From: PNKC01 sp039917655
Lineage (GTDB): Bacteria > Chloroflexota > Dehalococcoidia > Tepidiformales > Tepidiformaceae
NCBI GenBank assembly: GCA_039917655.1
Contig: JBDSJC010000290.1
Span: 1 to 17,011, forward strand
Length of the DNA: 17,011 nucleotides
Reading direction: 5' to 3'
Shown here: positions 1 through 5,840 of the stretch, in pieces
Layout: every line of letters starts with the position of its first letter
How positions within the stretch are numbered: position 1 is the first letter of the stretch
Notes under the pieces: model-generated
Databases searched by the model: none
The model's input: the letters and a program-made list of their open reading frames with translations, nothing else
Told to the model about the DNA's origin: nothing
Translations under genes and position numbers: made by a program

Positions 1-142
1 ATTCGAAAGCGATGTTGCCGGTCTGGAGGTAGGTAGAGACGTTGGTAAAGCCGAGTGAGGTGCAGAGCGCGCGGAGGTCTTCCATCTTCACGCGGTTGTG
101 TTTGCCGACGTTGATGGCGCGGAGGAAAGCGGCGTACTGCAC
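1..142 (-). CDS. DUF1697 family protein, N-terminal part (truncated by window edge)
   Basis: The minus strand encodes 47 residues beginning V-Q-Y-A-A-F-L-R-A-I-N-V-G, followed by KMEDLRALC and then YLQTGNIAFE. The 'LRAINVG ... K..M..LR.L ... GF..V.TY.Q(S/T)GN..F' pattern is the N-terminus of the DUF1697 family, small alpha/beta proteins of unknown function. The gene runs off the left edge, so about two thirds of a usual-length protein is missing. I chose the GTG at 142 because family members begin just before this motif and because a -10-like TACACT ends 6 nt upstream. There is no Shine-Dalgarno sequence, so the message may be leaderless. An in-frame TTG lies further upstream but would add residues unlike the family. 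The family call is from memory of its consensus. Confidence 0.75.
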   Translation of the reverse strand, partial: MQYAAFLRAINVGKHNRVKMEDLRALCTSLGFTNVSTYLQTGNIAFE

Positions 143-148
143 GCGAGG

Positions 149-154
149 AGTGTA
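149..154 (-). promoter_or_regulatory. Putative -10 element, leaderless start of the DUF1697 gene
   Basis: On the minus strand TACACT is followed by 6 nt and then the GTG start at 142. Transcription would begin at or next to the start codon. No convincing -35 is visible; CTGAGT sits 17 nt upstream. Confidence 0.4.
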
Positions 155-227
155 GACGGTGAAGACGCGGAACTCAGGACTTGTGCTCAATCGAGAAACC
201 AAGCGGTTGTTCGCCGGCGCGCGAACC

Positions 228-281
228 CTCACCCCCGGCGCATCTCCTCCTTCCGCGGAAGACCGGAGGGAGAGGGGAGAA
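228..281. repeat. Intergenic imperfect inverted repeat (CCCTCACCCCC...GGAGAGGGGA type)
   Basis: The 190-nt space between two minus-strand genes (143-332) holds no gene. It contains a pyrimidine-rich arm starting CCCTCACCCCC, a perfect central palindrome TTCCGCGGAA (251-260), and a purine-rich arm ending GGAGGGAGAGGGGAGA. The arms pair imperfectly into a long hairpin. It resembles dispersed intergenic repeats common in GC-rich genomes and could end transcription of the gene at 333-1412. Only one copy is visible in this window. Confidence 0.45.
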
Positions 282-332
282 CGGCGGTCCGAAACTGGCC
301 CTCAACCGGCACCCGTTAGCTTCGCCTTTGTA

Positions 333-1412
333 CTAGCCGACCGCCACTTCTACGCGCTGGAGGCGAGGGGCCACTTTTTCTGCGAAGAGACGCATGTTGC
401 GTTGTGCTTCCGCGGCGGGCATACCTGCGTAGCTGAAGACGCCGACAAAGGTGTCGTTGCCAACGCGGCGCTGGACGTCCTGGATCTTGGCGTAGCACTG
501 GTCCGGGGTGCCCCAGATCTGGAGGTCCATGAAGAACTGGGTGGCGGCGTCCGCGCCGCCTTCAGCCTGGAGGCGTTCGGCGAATCCGCCGTAGTACTCG
601 TAGCCCTTCGTCGTCTTGAGATGCTCGCCGGCCATCTCGTAGTGACGGAGGACGGTCTTCCAGTAGCCGCCGATGTAACGTTCAGCCATTTCGCGGGCGC
701 GCGATTCGTCTTCATCGCAGAACACCCAGCCGGCGCAGACAGGCGGTGGTGGCTCCGTGCCGTTCAGCTTGCGGAAGATATCGGTGTAGACGGCAAGGTC
801 TTCGGCGACCGCCGCCCACGGCTTCTGCGGGATGATGAGGATGCCGATACCCAGTTCGGCCATGATTGGCAGTGACTCCGGCGAGACGGCGGCGGCGTAG
901 CTGCGGCCCTTAAAGCTCTTGAACGGCGCCGGGCGGATGTCACGCCGGGGCTGCTTGATCACTTCGCCGTCCATCTCGCAGTAGCCGTTTTCAAGGCCGT
1001 CGAGGATCATCTTCGCGCCCTCGGTGAAGCGAGCGCGGGATTCGTCCATTGGCACGCGGAAGCCTTCGAACTCCACCCGACCAAGCCCGCGGCCAAGGCC
1101 GAGGATCATCCGCCCACCGGAGATGTTGTCCAGCATCGAAATCTCCTCGGCGACGCGCATCGGGTCGTGCCAGGGGAGAACGACGACCATGGAGCCGAGC
1201 TTCACGGTTGTCGTCTTGCCCGCCATGTACGAGAGGAACTGGAGGACGTCCGGGCACATGGTGTAGTCGGTGAAGTGGTGTTCGACGCCCCAGACGGATT
1301 CGAACCCCAACCCCTCGGCCATGCAGGCCAGTGCTACTTCGTCCTGGTAGACCTCGAAGTCGCTGCGTTCGTTCATCGGGTTCTGAAAGATGCTGGCCAT
1401 GCCAATGTGCAT
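333..1412 (-). CDS. LLM-class (luciferase-like) flavin-dependent oxidoreductase
   Basis: A 359-residue protein of the bacterial luciferase-like superfamily, TIM-barrel enzymes using reduced FMN or F420 to oxidise organic substrates. Visible hallmarks are the N-terminal strand MHIGMASIFQ, the VWGVEHHFTDY segment typical of the active-site region, a VVVLPWHDP segment, and SGGRMILGLGRG, the family's 'GR...GLGRG' loop. Length is normal for the family. I chose the ATG at 1412 over one 30 nt upstream because a GGAGG lies 9 nt before it and the barrel starts immediately. The gene is divergent from the acyl-CoA-dehydrogenase-fold gene at 1539, sharing a control region of about 126 nt. Substrate and cofactor cannot be told from sequence; a two-component FMN monooxygenase or an F420 enzyme both fit. 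Confidence 0.88.
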   Translation of the reverse strand: MHIGMASIFQNPMNERSDFEVYQDEVALACMAEGLGFESVWGVEHHFTDYTMCPDVLQFLSYMAGKTTTVKLGSMVVVLPWHDPMRVAEEISMLDNISGGRMILGLGRGLGRVEFEGFRVPMDESRARFTEGAKMILDGLENGYCEMDGEVIKQPRRDIRPAPFKSFKGRSYAAAVSPESLPIMAELGIGILIIPQKPWAAVAEDLAVYTDIFRKLNGTEPPPPVCAGWVFCDEDESRAREMAERYIGGYWKTVLRHYEMAGEHLKTTKGYEYYGGFAERLQAEGGADAATQFFMDLQIWGTPDQCYAKIQDVQRRVGNDTFVGVFSYAGMPAAEAQRNMRLFAEKVAPRLQRVEVAVG

Positions 1413-1440
1413 ACCGGTTCGCCTCCGTGGGTGTGCCGTC

Positions 1441-1449
1441 ATTGTGCCA
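1441..1449 (-). promoter_or_regulatory. Putative extended -10 promoter for the LLM oxidoreductase
   Basis: The minus strand reads TGGCACAAT, an extended -10 (TGN plus CACAAT), 28 nt before the ATG at 1412. It would give a leader of about 20 nt that contains the GGAGG ribosome site. No good -35 is seen. Confidence 0.35.
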
Positions 1450-1509
1450 GAAAGCTCCGGGTGGGGTTTGCCGCAAGCATGGCGGAGCGTCTGGCGGGGT
1501 CCGCGCTGC

Positions 1510-1515
1510 TATACT
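1510..1515 (+). promoter_or_regulatory. Putative -10 element upstream of the acyl-CoA-dehydrogenase-fold gene
   Basis: TATACT lies 23 nt before the ATG at 1539. Transcription starting about 7 nt downstream would give a leader just long enough to hold the GGGAGGG ribosome site at about 1528-1534. No clear -35 is visible at normal spacing. Confidence 0.4.
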
Positions 1516-1538
1516 CCGCCGCCAACGGGAGGGTGGCA

Positions 1539-2705
1539 ATGTCCATAGCGGAAACACGTTCAGGGTTGGTTGGCGCGGCGCGTGACCTGGCGCCAACGAT
1601 TCGAAAGTACGCCGACGAGGCTGAGTCCGGGCGGAAGCTGCCGCAGCCGTTGGTCGAAGCGTTTATCGATGCACGGCTCTTTCAGATGAGTGTTCCGCGC
1701 GAGTTCGGGGGCGAGGAACTCGACTTCATCGAAAGCATGCGGGTGATGGAAGAGCTGGCGGTGGCGGACGGTTCGGCGGCCTGGAACGTGATGATCGGCT
1801 CCGGCAACGGGCGGGCGGCGGCCGCTTTGCGCGAGGAAACGGCGCGCGAGGTGTTCGGCGACCCGCGGGTGGTCTGTGCGGCGGCGCTGCCGATCGGCGG
1901 CCAGGGAGTGAAGGCTGAAGGCGGCTACATCCTCACGGGGCGCTGGCCGTACTGCAGCGGCTGTCAGCAGAGCAGTTGGTTCATGCCCGGATTCCTTGTG
2001 AAAGACGGCGAACACGCGCGGCGCGCACCGGACGGACGGGTGGAGACTCTGGTCGGGGTCCTGCCACGCAGCGACTGGCGAATCGAAGAGAACTGGAACA
2101 CGGCCGGCATGCGCGGCACGGGCAGCCACGACATCATGATCGAAGGGGCGTTCGTGCCGGAGGCGCGCACCTACAGCCTGGTCAGCGCACCGAGGATGGC
2201 GCGGCCGCTGTACAAGATGGCCCCTTTCTCGACCCTTGGCCCCGGCGTCGCCGCGGTTTGCCTGGGCATTGCGCGCCATGCGATCGATGCTTTTGTGGAG
2301 CTTGCGCAGACGAAGCGCAACTCTGTGAACAACACCCTGATGCGGGAGAGCGCGGTGGCCCAGGTGCGCGTGTCCGAAGCGGAAGCGTCGCTGCAGTCCG
2401 GGCGGGCGTTCTTTTACGCTGCGACGGGGACCGTCTGGGAGGCGGCGCAGGAGGGCCGGGCAGCCACGCTGCGCGAGCGGGCACTGCTGCGGATGGCCTG
2501 CGTAAACGCCGCCCAGGCATCCGTGAAAGCGGTTGACCTGGTGTTCGGCGGGGCTGGCAGCCAGGCGGCGCAGGCATCCTTCCCGCTCGAACGCTGCTGG
2601 AGGGATGTCCACACGGCAGCGACGCATGTGACTTTGAACGTCTCGAACTACGAATCGACGGGGCGGGTGCTGTTCGGGATGGAGCCGGGGATTGCGCTGA
2701 TCTAA
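1539..2705 (+). CDS. Acyl-CoA dehydrogenase-fold flavoprotein, probably a group D flavin monooxygenase
   Basis: A 388-residue flavoprotein with the acyl-CoA dehydrogenase fold: helical N-terminus, PREFGGEELDF at about residue 50, a beta middle domain containing GGYILTGRWPYCSG, and a helical C-terminal domain. Several features favour the HsaA/DszC/HpaB-like monooxygenase branch over true dehydrogenases. The middle domain ends CSGCQQSSW (residues 139-147), a 'SG(C/S)...W' pattern of that branch. The C-terminus carries RDVHTAATH (355-363), resembling its conserved RD.H...H segment. I see no obvious equivalent of the dehydrogenase catalytic Glu. Such enzymes need reduced FMN from a separate flavin reductase, and a candidate lies at 11572-12294. 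The ATG at 1539 is preceded by GGGAGGG and starts the conserved fold; an upstream in-frame extension is antisense to the neighbour. The monooxygenase reading is inference. Confidence 0.8.
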   Translation: MSIAETRSGLVGAARDLAPTIRKYADEAESGRKLPQPLVEAFIDARLFQMSVPREFGGEELDFIESMRVMEELAVADGSAAWNVMIGSGNGRAAAALREETAREVFGDPRVVCAAALPIGGQGVKAEGGYILTGRWPYCSGCQQSSWFMPGFLVKDGEHARRAPDGRVETLVGVLPRSDWRIEENWNTAGMRGTGSHDIMIEGAFVPEARTYSLVSAPRMARPLYKMAPFSTLGPGVAAVCLGIARHAIDAFVELAQTKRNSVNNTLMRESAVAQVRVSEAEASLQSGRAFFYAATGTVWEAAQEGRAATLRERALLRMACVNAAQASVKAVDLVFGGAGSQAAQASFPLERCWRDVHTAATHVTLNVSNYESTGRVLFGMEPGIALI

Positions 2706-2727
2706 AGGGGCGCGTGGGGTTGCTTAA

Positions 2728-2832
2728 CCGTTCGTCCTGAGCCTGTCGAAGGATGGACCGCCGGCCCGCGCTCGAAGGCCACCCTCGCGCGGCCCTTCGA
2801 CCCTTCGGCAGGCTCAGGGTCAGGGTGAACGG
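2728..2832. repeat. Inverted repeat of the TTCGTCCTGAGCCTGTCGAAGG type
   Basis: The left arm (2728-2752) reads CCGTTCGTCCTGAGCC followed by TGTCGAAGG. The right arm (2802-2832) is its imperfect reverse complement, CCTTCGGCAGGCTCAGGG followed by GGTGAACGG. About 50 nt separate them, including a partial CTCGAAGG/CCCTTCGA pair. From memory, this CCTGAGC...GTCGAAGG palindrome is a dispersed intergenic element in many bacteria. It follows the stop at 2705 and may act as a transcription terminator or mRNA-stabilising hairpin. Confidence 0.7.
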
Positions 2833-2872
2833 ACGATCGGAGAACCCTCCGCCTCACAATCGCGGTTCCCTG

Positions 2873-2896
2873 CCGTTCGTCCTGAGCCAGTCGAGC
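2873..2896 (+). repeat. Third, diverged half-copy of the CCGTTCGTCCTGAGCC repeat
   Basis: CCGTTCGTCCTGAGCC is repeated exactly in the same orientation as the arm at 2728 and then diverges to AGTCGAGC. It has no nearby inverse partner after it, so it looks like a decayed half-element. It lies about 40 nt before the methyltransferase promoter. Confidence 0.65.
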
Positions 2897-2937
2897 CATT
2901 CGTGGCAGCGCCACCGAACGCTGACGCGCGTCCGCCA

Positions 2938-2943
2938 TACAAT
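2938..2943 (+). promoter_or_regulatory. Putative -10 element, leaderless start of the methyltransferase gene
   Basis: TACAAT (one mismatch to TATAAT) is followed by 6 nt and then the GTG at 2950. No Shine-Dalgarno sequence fits between them, so the mRNA probably starts at the GTG. No good -35 is seen. Confidence 0.5.
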
Positions 2944-2949
2944 GAAACC

Positions 2950-4203
2950 GTGACCACCATCGCTGACCCGCTCGCACCCGTCCTGACCGCCCTCGAACAG
3001 GGCGTTGACGGCGGCTGGCTAAAGGCCGTCTTCAGTCACCCGAAGGTCACGGGCATCCCCTGGACGAAGCTCACCGTGGAGCCGGTCCGCCTGACTGCCG
3101 GGCCCTCCATGAAAGTCGTCATGTTCGAAGCCGAGCGGCAGCAGACCAAGACGGTGCCACTCGAACGCTGGCCCACGTGGCTTGCGAACGTCATGCGCGC
3201 CGAGCCATCGCACATCAACGTTGTCGGCCGCACGAGCGATTGGCACGCACGCCAATCCAAGCGTGGGCGCTGGCTGGTGTCTAAAGGCAAGCCGTCGCTC
3301 GGCCTGACGGCGCCAGCCACTCCCCTGCCGGCGCACGATCGCCCGAGCAACCACCCACTCCCCAACGACGACCCGGACGTGCAGCGCCTGTTCATCGAAA
3401 CCGGCCTCTTCAGCCTCAACGGCCAGTTGCGCGGCGAAGCGTCCGACAAGTATCGCCAGGTGCAGCACTACATCGAGCTGCTACGGCCGCTGGGCGTGCT
3501 CCAGCCTGCCGGTGGCCCCGGCGAGCGCGTCCGAATCGTGGACGCGGGCTGCGGCAAGGCGTATCTCAGCCTCGCGCTAGTCCTCTACGCCCAACGCCAG
3601 GGGCTCGATCCGGAACTCATCGGCGTGGACCGCGACGAGGGCGTCATCTCCACAGTGGCGTCCATCGCAGCGAAGCTCGGATTCGAATCCGCGCACTTCG
3701 AAGCCCGGTCGATCGGCGACTTCGCCGAGAGCGGCGAACCAACCGACCTCCTCGTCAGCCTGCACGCTTGCGATACCGCGACGGACGAGGCGCTGGCCGC
3801 CGGAGTCCGGCTGGGCGCGGACGCGATCGTGCTCGCGCCCTGCTGCCACCACGAACTGGTCGCACAGATCGAAGCGCGGGCGAGGGCCGGCGAGCAACTC
3901 GCTCGCGGGGCCTGGGCGGCCGTCCTCGGCAGCGGCCTACTCACCCACCGCCTGGCCGACATTGTCACCGACGCTCTGCGCGCCGCCGCGCTGGAAGCGA
4001 TGGGCTACAAGGTAGACATCGTAGAATTCATCTCGCCTGAAGCGACCGCCCGCAACGTCATGCTGCGCGCCGAAAAGCGCCAGCCCGGCCCGGCTGCCGA
4101 CACGGCGACGGCGCGAGGGCTTGCCGAATACTCACGCTTGCGCGACGAATGGGGCGTTGCCCCCGCCGTCGAACGGCTGCTCGGCGACCGATGGCCCCGG
4201 TAG
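2950..4203 (+). CDS. SAM-dependent methyltransferase (Methyltransf_32-like)
   Basis: A 417-residue protein. The C-terminal half is a Rossmann-type methyltransferase: motif I is DAGCGKAYLSLAL (from residue 198), and an acidic GVDRDEG follows for the SAM ribose. LLVSLHACDTATDEAL (267-282) and APCCHHEL (296-303) are characteristic of the Methyltransf_32 group, which includes METTL25- and GSTCD-like proteins. The first ~180 residues form a separate basic domain with VGRTSDWHARQSKRG and HPLPNDDPDVQRLFIETGLF, possibly for RNA or protein recognition. The substrate is unknown. The GTG at 2950 is chosen because TACAAT lies 6 nt upstream and similarity starts soon after. Its 3' end overlaps the DNA methylase gene by 13 nt, so the two are probably co-translated. 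Confidence 0.82.
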   Translation: MTTIADPLAPVLTALEQGVDGGWLKAVFSHPKVTGIPWTKLTVEPVRLTAGPSMKVVMFEAERQQTKTVPLERWPTWLANVMRAEPSHINVVGRTSDWHARQSKRGRWLVSKGKPSLGLTAPATPLPAHDRPSNHPLPNDDPDVQRLFIETGLFSLNGQLRGEASDKYRQVQHYIELLRPLGVLQPAGGPGERVRIVDAGCGKAYLSLALVLYAQRQGLDPELIGVDRDEGVISTVASIAAKLGFESAHFEARSIGDFAESGEPTDLLVSLHACDTATDEALAAGVRLGADAIVLAPCCHHELVAQIEARARAGEQLARGAWAAVLGSGLLTHRLADIVTDALRAAALEAMGYKVDIVEFISPEATARNVMLRAEKRQPGPAADTATARGLAEYSRLRDEWGVAPAVERLLGDRWPR

Positions 4204-5081
4204 CCACCTCCTCGCCCGGAAGCCAACTCACCTTGGAGGGTGTGGCCGCTCGCCCCTTCTTGAAGTGGGCCGGCGGCAAGGCGAAACTCGCCCCAACGGT
4301 GCTGGACCGCGCGCCCCAGGCCTTCGACCGCTACCACGAGCCTTTCGTCGGTGCGGGCGCGGTCTTCTTCGCTCTCCGCGCGCGTGGCGCGGCAGCGGCC
4401 ACGCTCACAGACGTCAACCCGGCGCTGATCGAGACGTTTCAGGTGGTGCGAGATGACCCGGATGGGCTCTGCCGGGCGCTCAAACCACTCGCCGAGAGCT
4501 ACTTGCCCGCGTCTCACGTCAACCGCGCCGCCCAGTACTACGAGGTGCGCGCCTCAACCCCCTCGACCGCGATGGCGCGCGCCGCACGGGTGATCTTCCT
4601 GAACCGAACCTGTTTCAACGGGCTCTACCGCGAAAACCGGTCGGGCGGATTCAACGTCCCTCATGGCCGCTACCTTCGCCCCCGGATTTTTGATGCCGGG
4701 CTGCTCACCGCCTGCTCCGAAGCGCTGCGAGACGCTGAACTGCGTTGCGGAGACTTCGATGAAGCCTGCGCCGCCGCAACCGCCGGCGACTTCGTTTACC
4801 TGGACCCGCCCTACCATCCGCTAAGCGCAACGGCCAGCTTCACGAGCTATACCGGCGGCTCGTTCGGTTTCACCGCGCAGACCCGGCTGCGCGACGCCTT
4901 CGACAGCCTCTCGCGGCGAGGCGTGGCGGCAGTTCTTTCGAACTCCGACCACGAAGCGATCCGCGCGCTGTACGAAGGCCGCGGCTACCGGTTGGAAACG
5001 GTCTCCATGTCGCGCGCCATCAACTCTGTCGGCTCAAAGCGCGCAGCCGTCCCCGAATTCCTGATCTCAAACTTCAGCTAG
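4191..5081 (+). CDS. DNA adenine methylase, D12 class (Dam/DpnM-like), solitary
   Basis: A 296-residue class D12 N6-adenine methyltransferase. Motifs in order are RPFLKWAGGKAKL near the N-terminus (SAM-binding FLKWAGGK), PFVGAGAVFFAL (motif I), TDVNPALI, NRTCFNGLYRENRSGGFNVP (target-recognition region typical of Dam/DpnM), YLDPPYHPL (catalytic DPPY), FTSYT, GFTAQTRL, and LSNSDH. Length matches family members. By family similarity it probably modifies the A in GATC, but specificity was not tested. The ATG at 4191 overlaps the previous gene's end by 13 nt; an upstream in-frame ATG at 4149 would add 14 Arg-rich residues unlike the family. No restriction endonuclease or repair gene is adjacent, so this looks like an orphan methylase used for regulation, replication control or protection. 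Confidence 0.93.
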   Translation: MAPVATSSPGSQLTLEGVAARPFLKWAGGKAKLAPTVLDRAPQAFDRYHEPFVGAGAVFFALRARGAAAATLTDVNPALIETFQVVRDDPDGLCRALKPLAESYLPASHVNRAAQYYEVRASTPSTAMARAARVIFLNRTCFNGLYRENRSGGFNVPHGRYLRPRIFDAGLLTACSEALRDAELRCGDFDEACAAATAGDFVYLDPPYHPLSATASFTSYTGGSFGFTAQTRLRDAFDSLSRRGVAAVLSNSDHEAIRALYEGRGYRLETVSMSRAINSVGSKRAAVPEFLISNFS

Positions 5082-5119
5082 ACGACTACAGCCGTGCGCA
5101 ACGGCGCCCACAGGCGATC

Positions 5120-5236
5120 CTACTTCTTGGGCGTCGCCGTGGAAGTTGCTGCCGCGGCTGCCGTCTTCGCGCTAGCCTTGTGGTCGGTTTTTTGCTTAGT
5201 CGCTTTTTTGGTGTTCTTCGGACTCTTGTCACCCAT
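5120..5236 (-). CDS. Small basic Lys/Ala-rich protein, 38 residues (MGDKSPK type)
   Basis: A 38-codon gene: MGDKSPKNTKKATK, then QKTDHKASAK, an Ala/Thr/Ser-rich stretch, and a KK C-terminus. It has about ten lysines, no cysteine or aromatic residue, and should be disordered. Tiny proteins beginning MGDKSPK occur in other bacteria as uncharacterised hypotheticals, as I recall. The gene is supported by GAGG 9 nt before the ATG, a promoter-like GTGACA-17 nt-TACGCT upstream (5279-5307), and a distinct Lys-rich codon pattern. It lies tail-to-tail with the DNA methylase gene and downstream of the 5334-6899 operon on the same strand, but has its own promoter. Function is unknown; binding to nucleic acid or ribosome is a guess from charge. 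The hydrophobic reading frame opposite it is the antisense of Lys codons. Confidence 0.75.
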   Translation of the reverse strand: MGDKSPKNTKKATKQKTDHKASAKTAAAAATSTATPKK

Positions 5237-5253
5237 AGTGGCATCCCTCACAT

Positions 5254-5267
5254 CCCGGCACGCCGGG
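5254..5267. promoter_or_regulatory. Perfect palindrome in the leader of the small basic protein gene
   Basis: CCCGGC-AC-GCCGGG lies in the ~36-nt leader on the minus strand, directly upstream of the GAGGG ribosome site. It could be a repressor operator or an RNA hairpin; the 2-nt loop makes a DNA-binding site more likely. Confidence 0.35.
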
Positions 5268-5278
5268 TTGATCTTTGA

Positions 5279-5307
5279 AGCGTAGCGACCATCGCCTGCC
5301 CTGTCAC
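5279..5307 (-). promoter_or_regulatory. Putative promoter of the small basic protein gene
   Basis: On the minus strand GTGACA (one mismatch to TTGACA) and TACGCT are separated by exactly 17 nt. Transcription would start near 5272, about 36 nt before the ATG at 5236. Confidence 0.45.
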
Positions 5308-5333
5308 CCCGCCGCGCAAGCTAAGGCTGATGT

Positions 5334-5840
5334 TTAACCCCGCCCGGCCATCCCCGCGCCGATCGTATAGACGCCAAACTCTTGCAGTGTCCGCGGCGCA
5401 ATGTGCTGACGCAGCCGTGCAAGCGCCCCCTCTGCATCCTCGTTGCCCGCGCGGAGCAACACATCGACATCCGTCAGCGAATCGACGATCCCCTGGCTCA
5501 GCTCCCGATGGGCGGAGTTCACCGTCTCGTAGGAAGGGATTGCGGGGAAGTCGTCGCGGGCGCCGAGTGTCTGCGCGCGGCTGCGGATCGATTCGCCCGC
5601 ACTGCCGCCCGCGGCGCCGATAAGCCCCGCAACGTCCCGCAGTGTGGCTGTCATTTCGTTCATCTCGGCTGCCATCAGCTGTTGCTCAACGGGTACCCGC
5701 TGGGCGATCGTCTGCAGCAACGCCTGGATCATCACTACGCAGGTCTGCGCGTTCTGGGATTGGACTTCGGGCATGACGTCGCGGGCAAGCGAGATCTGGA
5801 TACCTTCGATAACGTCGGCGATCGATGGGGTGGTAAGCAT
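5334..5840 (-). CDS. Uncharacterised helical protein coupled to a phosphotransferase
   Basis: A 168-residue protein I do not recognise. It is predicted almost wholly helical: MLTTPSIADVIEGIQISL, then QTCVVMIQALLQTIAQRVPVEQQLMAAEMNEM, LRDVAGLIGAA, and a C-terminal helix pair ending RLRQHI. There is no signal peptide or membrane segment. The ATG at 5840 directly abuts the TAA of the phosphotransferase gene (TAAATG), and AGGAG lies 9 nt before the ATG inside that gene, so translation is almost certainly coupled. This suggests it works with, or on the same substrate as, the kinase-fold protein. A four-helix bundle partner subunit is one possibility, but no function can be assigned. Confidence 0.8.
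   Translation of the reverse strand: MLTTPSIADVIEGIQISLARDVMPEVQSQNAQTCVVMIQALLQTIAQRVPVEQQLMAAEMNEMTATLRDVAGLIGAAGGSAGESIRSRAQTLGARDDFPAIPSYETVNSAHRELSQGIVDSLTDVDVLLRAGNEDAEGALARLRQHIAPRTLQEFGVYTIGAGMAGRG

Larger units (their letters stand above)
2706..2949. other. Gene-free stretch containing repeat arms and a promoter
   Basis: These 244 nt between two plus-strand genes show no credible coding sequence on either strand. They hold three copies or half-copies of a CCGTTCGTCCTGAGCC-type repeat (2728-2896) and, at the right end, a -10 element for the methyltransferase gene. Confidence 0.7.

Noticed and set aside
1284..1305. tRNA-like T-arm (minus strand GGGGTTCGAATCCG)
   Set aside because: The flanking bases do not form a T stem, no acceptor or anticodon arm is found, and the bases encode LGFESVWG of the LLM oxidoreductase.
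1560..2627. 355-codon minus-strand open frame
   Set aside because: Antisense to the acyl-CoA-dehydrogenase-fold gene; Arg/Pro/His-rich composition typical of shadow frames.
4191..5081. Restriction-modification system
   Set aside because: No endonuclease-like or specificity gene adjoins the methylase; neighbours are a methyltransferase and a tiny basic protein.
5094..5285. 63-residue hydrophobic plus-strand reading frame
   Set aside because: Its Leu/Phe/Val richness is the antisense of Lys and Ala codons of the small basic protein gene, which has a ribosome site and promoter.
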